Assembly (NCBI GenBank): GCA_000434235.1
Contig: FR892015.1
Span: 1 to 12,662, forward strand
Length of the DNA stretch: 12,662 nt
Source of the DNA: Alistipes sp. CAG:268
GTDB taxonomy: Bacteria > Bacteroidota > Bacteroidia > Bacteroidales > Rikenellaceae
Direction of reading: 5' to 3'
Shown: positions 1 through 7,821 of the stretch, piece by piece
Layout: every line of letters begins with the position of its first letter
How positions within the stretch are numbered: the first letter of the stretch is position 1
Program-made: the position numbers and the translations under genes
The notes under the pieces: model-generated
What the model was told of the DNA's origin: nothing
What the model saw: the letters and a program-made list of their open reading frames with translations, nothing else
Database searches by the model: none

Positions 1-72
1 CGCCAGCGTGCGGTTGTCGTAGCCGATGCGGGTCTGGAAGGGGGCGATTTCGATTTCGGTGCGGAATTTCAT
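1..72 (-). CDS. GSCFA-family protein, N-terminal fragment (runs off the left edge)
   Basis: Only the first 24 codons are in the window. Read on the minus strand from the ATG at 72 they give MKFRTEIEI, then APFQTRIGYDN and RTLA, with no stop before the edge. This matches the usual start of GSCFA-domain proteins in Bacteroidetes, where a similar segment leads into the family's namesake GSCFA motif; that motif would lie just outside the window and cannot be seen. The biochemical role of the family is poorly defined, so no function is claimed. The start is supported by a TAnnTTTG box ending four bases upstream. The gene diverges from ispE with 34 bp between the two start codons. The call rests on a short stretch of sequence. 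Confidence 0.6.
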   Translation of the reverse strand, partial: MKFRTEIEIAPFQTRIGYDNRTLA

Positions 73-76
73 GCGG

Positions 77-84
77 CAAATTTA
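77..84 (-). promoter_or_regulatory. -7 promoter box of the GSCFA gene
   Basis: On the minus strand this reads TAAATTTG, a full match to the Bacteroidetes -7 consensus TAnnTTTG. It ends four bases before the ATG at 72, so transcription should start at or next to the start codon. No clear TTTG element lies 19-20 bp upstream. It sits inside the same 34-bp gap as the ispE promoter. Confidence 0.5.
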
Positions 85-93
85 GAAAATTCT

Positions 94-101
94 TATCTTT
101 G
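94..101 (+). promoter_or_regulatory. -7 promoter box of ispE
   Basis: The sequence TATCTTTG matches TAnnTTTG exactly. Only five bases (102-106) separate it from the ispE ATG, so the mRNA is predicted to be leaderless or nearly so. A convincing -33 TTTG is not seen at the expected distance. Confidence 0.55.
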
Positions 102-106
102 CGGAT

Positions 107-919
107 ATGATTCTCCGAGCGAACTGCAAAATAAATCTGGGGCTGGACATCCTGCGCCGCCGGGCGGACGGATACCACGATCTCGAGACGGTGATGTTTC
201 CCGTGCGGGGACTCTATGACGAGGTCGAGGTGGTGCGCCGCGCCGATCGCGGGGTCGGTTTCCGCGTCGAGGGGATGGAGGTGGACTGCGCCCCCGAGGC
301 GAACATCTGCGTCAAGGCCTTCCGCCTGATGCAGGAGCGCTACGGGATCGACGGCGTGTCGATCCGTCTGGTGAAGCGGGTCCCCTTCGGGGCCGGGCTG
401 GGGGGCGGTTCGTCCGACGGTACGGCCGTGCTGAAGGCCCTCGACGAGCTCTTCGCGCTGCGGCTTCGGGAGTCGGAGTTGATCGACTGCGCTGCGGCGC
501 TCGGAAGCGATACGGCCTTCTTCGTCCGCGATACGCCGCAACTCTGCACGGGCCGCGGCGAGCGGCTCGCGCCCTTCGATCTCTCGCTCGGTGGGATGAC
601 GCTCGTCATCGTGAAGCCGGACGAGGGGGTCTCGACGCGCGAGGCCTACGCCGGGGTGACGCCCCGCATTCCGGAGCGCCCGCTCGCCGAGCGGCTGCGC
701 CTCCCGGTCTCCGGGTGGCAGGGGGTGGTCACCAACGACTTCGAGCCTTCGGTCTTCGCTGCGCATCCGGCTATCCGTGCGGTGAAGGAGCTGCTGCTCG
801 CACGCGGGGCGCTCTATGCCTCGATGTCGGGGTCAGGATCGGCCGTGTTCGGCCTCTTCGACGACGCGGAGCGGGCCGCTCGGATGCGCGACTGCACGCC
901 CTATCTTTTCGCTTTGTAA
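107..919 (+). CDS. ispE: 4-diphosphocytidyl-2-C-methyl-D-erythritol kinase IspE
   Basis: A cytosolic GHMP-family kinase that phosphorylates the 2-hydroxyl of 4-diphosphocytidyl-2-C-methyl-D-erythritol with ATP, a step of the MEP pathway to isopentenyl diphosphate. The 270-aa protein is close to the usual length (E. coli about 283). Visible hallmarks are the N-terminal CKINLGL (residues 7-13) containing the conserved Lys and Asn, DGYHD at 21-25, the Gly/Ser-rich ATP-binding loop from Pro93 through GAGLGGGSSD (95-104), and the C-terminal GHMP motif MSGSGSAVFGLF (240-251). The ATG at 107 is the only start that keeps the conserved N-terminus, since the next Met is residue 30; this fixes the very short distance to the -7 box. 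It stands alone, divergent from the GSCFA gene and convergent with the DUF1848 gene. Confidence 0.95.
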   Translation: MILRANCKINLGLDILRRRADGYHDLETVMFPVRGLYDEVEVVRRADRGVGFRVEGMEVDCAPEANICVKAFRLMQERYGIDGVSIRLVKRVPFGAGLGGGSSDGTAVLKALDELFALRLRESELIDCAAALGSDTAFFVRDTPQLCTGRGERLAPFDLSLGGMTLVIVKPDEGVSTREAYAGVTPRIPERPLAERLRLPVSGWQGVVTNDFEPSVFAAHPAIRAVKELLLARGALYASMSGSGSAVFGLFDDAERAARMRDCTPYLFAL

Positions 920-926
920 TTCCCTC

Positions 927-942
927 CGTGCCGAACGGCACG
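927..942. terminator. Hairpin between convergent ispE and DUF1848 genes, possible terminator
   Basis: CGTGCCG (927-933) and CGGCACG (936-942) form a perfect inverted repeat eight bases after the ispE stop. Realistically it is a 6-bp stem with a GAAC loop. No T-tract follows on either strand, so intrinsic termination is doubtful; it may only mark the mRNA 3' end. Confidence 0.3.
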
Positions 943-1010
943 ACACAACACAACACATCCGGGCGCCGTCCCTGCGGCGTCGGGCGATTCCCCGTATGTT
1001 CCGGTGTCTG

Positions 1011-2045
1011 TTATCCGAGACTTTCGCTGTCGGGATTCCCGACCAGGCGGAGGTATGCGGCACGCCCCTGCTCGGGCGAGGGGTTCGCGTAGCAGTAGAG
1101 GCAGCCGTGGGGACAGGTCCCGTAGCCTCCGATGTCCCTCGACGGGCAGCAGCCGCAGGCGGGACGTTGTCCGGGGTCTTTCCGGTGGGGCGGTTCGGCC
1201 GCGGGGCCGAAGAGTGTGCCGGGGGCGGCTCCCAGGTGTTCCATCAGCACGCGGTCGCCGGGGAAGAGGCGGACGAGCAGGCTGTCGTCGATGCAGCGGT
1301 TGTGGGCGATGCCGTAGCGGGAGAGGTCGGCCGGCTCCCCGCAGGTGGCCAGGTCGAGCCCCCACCGGCGGTTCAGCTTGCGCACTCTTGCGGCAAACTC
1401 CCCGGCTTCGGCGGGCGAGAACTCCCGCCAGCGGACGGCGGCCCGGTCGAGGTTGGCGGCGACGCGGCGGTAGTTGCGGATGTCGGCGAAGCTGAAGACG
1501 AGTTTCGATGTGTACCCCGAGAGCCTATCGCCCAGACGCCCGATCCGGTGCAGGAGTTCCCCGACGTCGAGGCGGTCGGTGAGCAGCAGGGGATCGAAAC
1601 GCCAGATGACCCGGTCGCGCCCCAGCCTCTCGGCACAGGCACGGAAGGTGTCGATGCGTTCGTCGAGCGGCGGGAGGTTCGGCTCGAAGCCTTCGGCGAC
1701 GTAGTCGTTGAGCGTGTAGTGGAGGAGGCTGTGGATCTCCCGCTCCTCCAGCTCCCCGAGGCGGGGCAGCAGCGGGCGTGGATTTTTCGACCAGAATACG
1801 ACAACGCGCGTCCGGGCAAAGGATACCGGGACGCGCGTGTTGTTGAACGGGTTCCTGCGGACGGCGTATCCGCGCTGCAGCCGCCTGAAGAACCACTCGG
1901 TATAGCAGGCCGGGATGTCCGTGGCGCGGCTGGCCGAGACGATCACCGGAGCGGCGGCCCATACGCGCTCGCCCGAGTCGGTCGTGATCTCTACCCGGTC
2001 GTCCGCGCGGCGGTACGCCTGCATTTTGCTGCCGTTGCCTCGCAT
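1011..2045 (-). CDS. DUF1848 family protein with C-terminal cysteine cluster
   Basis: A 344-aa protein of the uncharacterised DUF1848 family. Recognisable segments in order are IVSASRATDIPA near residue 34 (typical family start), NPFNNTRVPVS, VVFWSKNPRPLLPRL, YTLNDY, and RVIWRFDPLLLTD in the middle. The C-terminus is cysteine-rich: Cys297, 299, 300, 311, 315 and 318, with CPHGCLYCYAN giving a CX3CX2C spacing at 311-318. Such a cluster can bind an iron-sulfur cluster or zinc, which is inference here. The gene follows rpiB with a 24-bp gap on the same strand and probably shares its promoter. The first ATG (2045) is used; Met8 (2024) is a possible alternative, and about 30 residues precede the conserved core either way. 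Substrate and reaction are unknown. Confidence 0.88.
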   Translation of the reverse strand: MRGNGSKMQAYRRADDRVEITTDSGERVWAAAPVIVSASRATDIPACYTEWFFRRLQRGYAVRRNPFNNTRVPVSFARTRVVVFWSKNPRPLLPRLGELEEREIHSLLHYTLNDYVAEGFEPNLPPLDERIDTFRACAERLGRDRVIWRFDPLLLTDRLDVGELLHRIGRLGDRLSGYTSKLVFSFADIRNYRRVAANLDRAAVRWREFSPAEAGEFAARVRKLNRRWGLDLATCGEPADLSRYGIAHNRCIDDSLLVRLFPGDRVLMEHLGAAPGTLFGPAAEPPHRKDPGQRPACGCCPSRDIGGYGTCPHGCLYCYANPSPEQGRAAYLRLVGNPDSESLG

Positions 2046-2069
2046 CGGTCGGGTCTTGTTCCCTGCGGA

Positions 2070-2513
2070 CTATTTGCCTCCGCCGACCGGGATCTTGGCG
2101 ATGCGCCGCTCGTGGCGTCCGCCTTCGAATTCGGCCGAGAAGTAGGCCTCGAGGATCTTCACGGCCTCGTCGTTGTCCACGAAGCGGGCCGGGAGCACCA
2201 CGACGTTGGCGTTGTTGTGGCGGCGGATCAGCGAGGCGATCTCGGGCTGCCAGCACAGTCCGGCGCGGATCCCCTGGTGCTTGTTGAGCGTCATGGCCAT
2301 GCCTTCGCCCGAGCCGCAGAGGGCGATGCCCTGCGTCAGCTCGCCCGACTCGATCGCTTCGGCCAGCGGGTGGGCGTAGTCGGGATAATCGACGCTTTCG
2401 GGCGAGTAGGTGCCGAAATCCAACACTTCGTAGCCCATCGCGTTGAGATAGCCTACCAGAAACTCCTTCATTTCATAGCCCGCATGGTCGCAGGCGATGC
2501 CGATCTTGCTCAT
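2070..2513 (-). CDS. rpiB: Ribose-5-phosphate isomerase B
   Basis: Interconverts ribose 5-phosphate and ribulose 5-phosphate in the non-oxidative pentose phosphate pathway; cytosolic RpiB/LacAB family. At 147 aa it matches the family (E. coli RpiB 149). Visible features are MSKIGIACDHAGYEMK with Asp9-His10 of the phosphate/substrate site, DYPDYA at 42-47, the catalytic loop ALCGSGEGMAM with Cys66 as the proton-transfer residue, and RRHNNAN with His99 corresponding to the catalytic His of E. coli RpiB. The open frame extends 124 codons further upstream, but that part is low-complexity antisense of the DUF454 gene. The ATG at 2513 gives the conserved N-terminus and lies 28 bases below a consensus promoter. 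It heads a two-gene unit with DUF1848. Confidence 0.95.
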   Translation of the reverse strand: MSKIGIACDHAGYEMKEFLVGYLNAMGYEVLDFGTYSPESVDYPDYAHPLAEAIESGELTQGIALCGSGEGMAMTLNKHQGIRAGLCWQPEIASLIRRHNNANVVVLPARFVDNDEAVKILEAYFSAEFEGGRHERRIAKIPVGGGK

Positions 2514-2541
2514 GCTTTTGCGTTTTTGCATTTGTTTTACG

Positions 2542-2573
2542 CAAAGATAATGCAACGGGCATCCATTGCCAAA
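2542..2573 (-). promoter_or_regulatory. Promoter of rpiB-DUF1848
   Basis: On the minus strand TTTG (2570-2573) is followed after 20 bp by TATCTTTG (2542-2549), a full match to the Bacteroidetes -33/-7 consensus. A leader of about 20-28 nt is predicted before the ATG at 2513. No Shine-Dalgarno sequence is visible in it. Confidence 0.65.
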
Positions 2574-2637
2574 TTTATCGGCGTTTTTCGTGCCGGGAAA
2601 ATCGGGGCGACGGGCGGTGCGGTTCGGAGAAAATGCG

Positions 2638-2645
2638 TATTTTTG
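2638..2645 (+). promoter_or_regulatory. -7 promoter box of the DUF454 gene
   Basis: TATTTTTG matches TAnnTTTG and ends five bases before the ATG at 2651, the same spacing as in ispE. A leaderless or nearly leaderless transcript is predicted. Confidence 0.55.
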
Positions 2646-2650
2646 CAGCC

Positions 2651-3016
2651 ATGAAAACATTGCTCGCGGCGTTGGGAGGCCTGTGCCTGGTGCTCGGGGT
2701 GGTCGGCATCTTCGTGCCGCTGCTCCCCACGACCCCCTTCCTGCTGCTCGCCGCGGCGCTCTGGATGCGCTCCTCGCCCCGGCTCCACGACTGGCTGCTC
2801 TCGCACGGCCGTCTGGGCGGCTACATCCGCGATTTCCGCGAGAAGCGCGCCATCCCGCTGCATGCCAAGATACTTTCGGTCGCACTGCTGTGGGGGTCGA
2901 TCGGCTGGTGTGTTGCGGCCGTCGTCGATCGCTGGTGGTGGGCGCAGGCCGCCCTGTTGGCCGTGGCTGTCGGTGTGACGTGGCACATCCTTTCGTTCGC
3001 CACGCTCCGCCGGTGA
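2651..3016 (+). CDS. DUF454 / YbaN-type small inner-membrane protein
   Basis: A 121-aa integral membrane protein of the DUF454 (YbaN-like) family, whose function is not established. The hallmark is an N-terminal helix running into GIFVPLLPTTPFLLLAAA (residues 19-36), with the conserved proline-rich PLLPTTPF turn between hydrophobic stretches. A cytoplasmic-looking basic segment (SSPRLHDWLLSHGRLGGYI, then FREKRAIPLHAK) follows, and then two further hydrophobic segments (LSVALLWGSIGWCVAAVV and WAQAALLAVAVGVTWHIL). The start at 2651 is chosen because MKTLLAAL begins the first membrane helix and the ATG lies just below a -7 box; the open frame begins six codons earlier, but that would include the promoter box. 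It is transcribed alone and converges on the DUF4377 lipoprotein gene 13 bp downstream. Confidence 0.87.
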   Translation: MKTLLAALGGLCLVLGVVGIFVPLLPTTPFLLLAAALWMRSSPRLHDWLLSHGRLGGYIRDFREKRAIPLHAKILSVALLWGSIGWCVAAVVDRWWWAQAALLAVAVGVTWHILSFATLRR

Positions 3017-3029
3017 TCCGTGCGGCCGG

Positions 3030-3656
3030 TCAGAGCGTCGGCAAACCCTCGGAATCCTTCAACTCGGTCGAGCGCAGCGTCACCTGCCTGTATTGCACCC
3101 GGTAGTCGCCCTTCGTCGGGTCGTAAACGGCGACGGGGCGGATCCGGATGTGCGCTTCGTAGCCCGGGCAGAAGTTGAAGCCGACGATCTCCCACGGGAA
3201 GAGGACCCATTCGGAGGAGTCGTAGCGTTCGTCCTTGAACCAGTAGGCCGTCGGGTCCGAGGCGGCCTGCTCGGAGGCGATCAGGATGTCGTACTCGGGG
3301 CTGAGCGACTCCGGATCCATCGCCGCAGAGGCCGGCGTGTGCTCGATTTGCTGCACCATCGTGCAACGCACCGACGGACCGTCGGCAGGCGGGTTGGCGA
3401 TCTGTTCGATACGCACGCGCATCCGGGTCTCGTAGCCCCGTTCGAAGGTGAAGCCTCCGATCCGGACGGGGCCGATCTCCCAGTCGGAACCGGCATCCCG
3501 TTTGACGATGTAGGCCGGAACGTGTCCGAAGCCCATCCCGATGCCCGCCACCCCCTTTTCGGGGGCGACGGTCCAGGTCTCGATGCGCGACGTGTCGCCG
3601 TCGTCGCAGGCGCCCAGCGCGAAGGGCAGGAAGAGGAGTAGCAGAAGCCTTTTCAT
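3030..3656 (-). CDS. Lipoprotein with two tandem DUF4377-like domains
   Basis: A 208-aa secreted lipoprotein. MKRLLLLLFLPFALGAC is a lipoprotein signal peptide with Cys17 as lipidation site; it is followed by DDGD, resembling the acidic lipoprotein export signal that sends Bacteroidetes lipoproteins to the cell surface. Two related units follow. Residues about 26-105 include DWEIGPVRIGGFTFERGYE, RVRIEQIANPPADG and VRCTMVQQIE. Residues about 122-196 include EWVLFPWEIVGFNFCPGYE, RIRPVAVYDP and VQYRQVTLRS. Both follow the DUF4377 pattern of Trp, then I-x-G-F-x-F-x-x-GYE, then a strand and a closing strand. The second has lost the NPPAD turn. DUF4377 has no defined activity. The start at 3656 gives the signal peptide; the frame extends 24 codons upstream without signal-like features. 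No consensus promoter is evident. Confidence 0.8.
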   Translation of the reverse strand: MKRLLLLLFLPFALGACDDGDTSRIETWTVAPEKGVAGIGMGFGHVPAYIVKRDAGSDWEIGPVRIGGFTFERGYETRMRVRIEQIANPPADGPSVRCTMVQQIEHTPASAAMDPESLSPEYDILIASEQAASDPTAYWFKDERYDSSEWVLFPWEIVGFNFCPGYEAHIRIRPVAVYDPTKGDYRVQYRQVTLRSTELKDSEGLPTL

Positions 3657-3726
3657 GGTATCGGTTTTCGGGTGGTGTTCTGTCGGAAAAACGGAGCGGA
3701 GGTGCCGATACTGCATGCACGGAAAC

Positions 3727-3755
3727 AAAAAAACGGACCGAAGTCCGTTTTTTTT
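3727..3755 (-). terminator. Intrinsic terminator of the typA operon (cUUCGg tetraloop)
   Basis: In minus-strand sense the RNA reads CGGAC-UUCG-GUCCG followed by seven U's, with eight A's before the stem. This is the exceptionally stable C(UUCG)G tetraloop hairpin plus a U-tract. It lies about 80 bp past the stop of the small membrane protein gene, ahead of the DUF4377 lipoprotein gene. The plus strand also has an eight-T tract, but no plus-strand gene reads into it. Confidence 0.85.
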
Positions 3756-3806
3756 ACTCTTGGCGGCGACACTGCCGTACCGTTGCGCCGCTGCGGCTCT
3801 TTTGTC

Positions 3807-3828
3807 CGGCGGAGGAACCCCTCCGCCG
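3807..3828 (-). repeat. GC-rich hairpin directly after the membrane protein gene
   Basis: CGGCGGAGG (3807-3815) and CCTCCGCCG (3820-3828) form a perfect 9-bp stem with a 4-nt loop, six bases beyond the stop codon of the minus-strand membrane protein gene. No U-tract follows, so it is unlikely to terminate alone. It may protect the mRNA 3' end or cause pausing before the terminator downstream. Confidence 0.5.
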
Positions 3829-3833
3829 ACCTC

Positions 3834-4148
3834 CTATCCCAGGTAACGCTCCGCGACGCTGATGAGGAAGCCCAGCAGCACGGCGTTGAGCAGCATCGGA
3901 ATGAGCCGGTTCTCCTTGCCCGACCCGATCGTGGCCGAAGGAATCGTGAGCATCAGTGCCACGCCCATGCCGTCGGTCCACCACGGGAGGTAGGGCAGGT
4001 CGCTGTAGAAGACCGTCACTCCGGCGAAGAGATAGGCGAGGAACACCGCACAGCAGTTCCTTACAGATGCCTTGCGGGCGATCATCGGAAGCACGGCCAC
4101 GGCACCGGCGATGGCGCCCGTGGCGAGCGAAAGCGTGAAGCGGTCCAT
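3834..4148 (-). CDS. Small hypothetical integral membrane protein in the typA operon
   Basis: A 104-aa protein not recognised from any named family. It is strongly hydrophobic with three or four predicted membrane helices: about residues 5-24 (SLATGAIAGAVAVLPMIA), 32-49 (CCAVFLAYLFAGVTVFY), 58-75 (TDGMGVALMLTIPSATIG) and 83-101 (IPMLLNAVLLGFLISVAE). Between the second and third lies an aromatic/proline loop, SDLPYLPWWTDG; a short charged loop, GKENR, precedes the last helix. The start ATG at 4148 lies ten bases after the typA stop, so the two genes are almost certainly co-transcribed. The operon then ends at the UUCG terminator. Linkage to a ribosome-associated stress GTPase gives no direct hint of function. 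Confidence 0.75.
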   Translation of the reverse strand: MDRFTLSLATGAIAGAVAVLPMIARKASVRNCCAVFLAYLFAGVTVFYSDLPYLPWWTDGMGVALMLTIPSATIGSGKENRLIPMLLNAVLLGFLISVAERYLG

Positions 4149-4158
4149 TGCGGTGCCG

Positions 4159-5961
<1,803 letters not shown>

Positions 5962-5980
5962 AGATATGTGTTTTGTCGCG

Positions 5981-5988
5981 CAAAGGTA
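5981..5988 (-). promoter_or_regulatory. -7 promoter box of typA
   Basis: The minus strand reads TACCTTTG, matching TAnnTTTG, 19 bp before the typA ATG at 5961. The predicted leader is about 12-14 nt. No clear -33 TTTG is present. It lies back to back with the aroB promoter. Confidence 0.5.
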
Positions 5989-6010
5989 AGAATTTCTCGG
6001 GAAATATCTT

Positions 6011-6018
6011 TATTTTTG
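6011..6018 (+). promoter_or_regulatory. -7 promoter box of aroB
   Basis: TATTTTTG matches TAnnTTTG and ends 24 bases before the aroB ATG. The intervening leader contains AAAAAAGAGAAAG just before the start: a purine-rich stretch, not a true Shine-Dalgarno. The -33 element is not obvious. Confidence 0.5.
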
Positions 6019-6042
6019 TTGGTATCTTAAAAAAGAGAAAGC

Positions 6043-7071
6043 ATGAAGCCTGCATTCAGCGTGTGTCGTACAAGCGATGTCTATATTGGTCCGGCGGCCC
6101 GTTTGCTGCCCGATCTGCTGCCCGAAGGCCGGGTGATCGCCGTTACGGACGATGAGGTGTACCGCTGCCACGGGGAGCTGCTGGCCCCCTTTGAGACTGT
6201 CCGCATCGGGCGCGGCGAGCGCTGCAAGACCCTCTCCACGGTCGAGGAGCTCTGCCGCCGGCTCATCGCGGCGGGAGCCGACCGCAAGACCTTCATCCTC
6301 GGTGTGGGGGGCGGCATCGTCACCGACGTGGCGGGATTCGCCGCGGCAACCTACATGCGGGGCGTCGGTTTCGGGTTCGTCTCGACGACGCTCCTGGGAC
6401 AGGTCGATGCCTCGGTCGGGGGCAAGAACGGCGTGAACGTCGCGGGTTACAAGAACATGGTCGGCACCTTTACCCAGCCGCGCTTCGTGGTGTGCGACCC
6501 GTCGCTGCTCGCGACGCTGCCCGACCGGGAGTTCCGGGCGGGGCTGGCCGAGGCGGTCAAGGCGGCGGTCATCGGCGACGGGGCGCTCTTTGAGCTGCTC
6601 GAACGGAGCTCGTTCGGGGAGCTGCGCGGGGATGCCGGGCTGTTGGGGCGCGTCGTCGAGTCGGCGGTCCGGGTCAAGGCTGCGATCGTCGGGCGTGACG
6701 AGCACGAGGCGGGCGAACGGCGCAAACTCAATCTGGGGCACACGCTGGCGCATGCCATCGAGAAGTGCTCGGATCGGATGAACCACGGCGAGGCCGTGGC
6801 CGTGGGGACGGTGCTTGTCGCCGATGCCGCCGTGCGGCTCGGGGTGCTGGCACCGCCGGTTCGGGACCGGATCCGGGCGTTGCTCGTGTGGCTGGGTTTT
6901 GCCGTCGAGCCTCCGGTTGCCGTCGGGGAGCTCCTGCAGCAGGTCGGCAAGGACAAGAAGAGCGAGGCGGGTATTCTTCATGTCGTCTTTCCTACGGGGA
7001 TCGGGTCGTGCGAGGTGCGGCCGATGGCGCGCGAAGCCTTTGCGGCGCTGTTTGATGCCGAAAATGTGTGA
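6043..7071 (+). CDS. aroB: 3-dehydroquinate synthase
   Basis: Converts 3-deoxy-D-arabino-heptulosonate 7-phosphate to 3-dehydroquinate, the second step of the shikimate pathway; a cytosolic NAD- and metal-dependent enzyme. At 342 aa it is slightly shorter than E. coli AroB (362). The NAD-binding glycine-rich segment GVGGGIVTDVAGF covers residues 87-99, and the substrate loop STTLLGQVDASVGGKNGVN covers 114-132 with conserved Lys128. The three metal ligands are visible: Glu170 in GLAEAVK, His233 in NLGHTLAHAIE, and His248 in NHGEAVAVG. The start MKPAFSV is supported by the promoter box 24 bp upstream. It is a single-gene unit divergent from typA. Confidence 0.96.
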   Translation: MKPAFSVCRTSDVYIGPAARLLPDLLPEGRVIAVTDDEVYRCHGELLAPFETVRIGRGERCKTLSTVEELCRRLIAAGADRKTFILGVGGGIVTDVAGFAAATYMRGVGFGFVSTTLLGQVDASVGGKNGVNVAGYKNMVGTFTQPRFVVCDPSLLATLPDREFRAGLAEAVKAAVIGDGALFELLERSSFGELRGDAGLLGRVVESAVRVKAAIVGRDEHEAGERRKLNLGHTLAHAIEKCSDRMNHGEAVAVGTVLVADAAVRLGVLAPPVRDRIRALLVWLGFAVEPPVAVGELLQQVGKDKKSEAGILHVVFPTGIGSCEVRPMAREAFAALFDAENV

Positions 7072-7115
7072 ACCCGTGCTGCTTCGACTCATTCTGACCG
7101 TCTTGGAACCCTGTT

Positions 7116-7135
7116 GCCGCCGCTGTCCGGGCGGC
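7116..7135 (+). terminator. Weak hairpin after aroB
   Basis: GCCGCC (7116-7121) and GGCGGC (7130-7135) can pair around an 8-nt loop, 45 bp past the aroB stop. A T-rich stretch appears only about 14 bases later. This is the only terminator-like element between aroB and the next gene and is weak. Confidence 0.3.
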
Positions 7136-7158
7136 GTATGACGCTGAAATTTTATTAA

Positions 7159-7187
7159 TTGGCGAGCGGTTTATTGCTTTATATTTG
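7159..7187 (+). promoter_or_regulatory. Promoter of the small lipoprotein gene
   Basis: TTG at 7159-7161 is followed after 18 bp by TATATTTG (7180-7187), a full -7 match. The ATG lies 28 bases downstream. No Shine-Dalgarno sequence is seen. Confidence 0.6.
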
Positions 7188-7215
7188 CGTGTGGCTTAAT
7201 TAAATAGAGGCCTGT

Positions 7216-7779
7216 ATGAAAAAGTTGTTCATGATGTTTGCCGTGATGACGGCATGCGCCGCCTGCGAGAAGGACGACGGAGGAATCACGATGGAGGCGG
7301 ACCGGCTTGAGGGAACCTACTGGAAGCAGACCCGTATGGAATGTTCCGAATACCGCGACGGGCGATGGGAAAAGACGCTCGATTACGGGTTCGACGGCTC
7401 GCTGGACGGAGGAGGCGGTCCGACGGTGCTGTTCTTCGCGAGCGGGACGACGCTGGTCGAGTATGGCCGCCTGGCCATGACCGGTCCCGACCGGCCGACG
7501 GCCTACCGCAAGACGCGCACCTTCGATTACCGGCCGGGCGAGAAGCTCTTTCTGACCTATGGTCCGAACGGGGAGTCGGACGACCGGATGGATTTGGAGA
7601 CGTTCACTCCGGGGACGATCGTTTGGGAGTCGGTTGCCGAGTACACGGAGCCCGGCGGAAGTTCCTATCAGGTCCTTACGCGGGAGACGTTCCGCTGTTT
7701 CGAGCCTGATGAGGCGTGGAAGCAGAGTGCGGCGCAGTATCCCGATTACGACGAGGTGGACTGGTCGGCACTGCGTTGA
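7216..7779 (+). CDS. Hypothetical surface lipoprotein, possibly lipocalin-like
   Basis: A 187-aa predicted lipoprotein of unrecognised family. MKKLFMMFAVMTACAAC is a short lipoprotein signal peptide. Cys17 is the likely lipidated residue because EKDDGG follows, a good match to the acidic surface-export signal of Bacteroidetes; Cys14 is a weaker alternative. The rest is probably beta-rich: LEGTYWKQTRME near residue 31 resembles the start of small lipocalin-like barrels, then VLFFASGTTLVEYG, RTFDYRPGEKLFLTYG, DLETFTPGTIVWESV and SSYQVLTRETFRCF alternate as strands. The lipocalin-like reading is from pattern only. The gene has its own promoter and a strong terminator, so it is probably monocistronic. 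It is GC-rich like the core genes, unlike the protease gene that follows. Confidence 0.75.
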   Translation: MKKLFMMFAVMTACAACEKDDGGITMEADRLEGTYWKQTRMECSEYRDGRWEKTLDYGFDGSLDGGGGPTVLFFASGTTLVEYGRLAMTGPDRPTAYRKTRTFDYRPGEKLFLTYGPNGESDDRMDLETFTPGTIVWESVAEYTEPGGSSYQVLTRETFRCFEPDEAWKQSAAQYPDYDEVDWSALR

Positions 7780-7821
7780 AACGCATGTTTGCGGGGCGTC
7801 GTGAGGCCCCGAGTCGCCATG

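Noticed and set aside
816..2654. A 612-codon open frame on the plus strand covering the rpiB and DUF1848 region
   Set aside because: It is antisense to two well-recognised genes, its composition is the Ala/Arg/Val/Asp-rich type expected from reading high-GC codons backwards, and it has no domain or start signal.
2514..2885. N-terminal extension of the rpiB frame by 124 codons
   Set aside because: The extension is antisense to the DUF454 gene and low-complexity, and it would run through the rpiB promoter; RpiB proteins start at the ATG at 2513.
3657..3710. Inverted TATCGG/CCGATA repeat in the leader of the DUF4377 gene that could cover the start codon
   Set aside because: The stem is only six base pairs with a loop of over 40 nt, too weak to support a claim of regulation.
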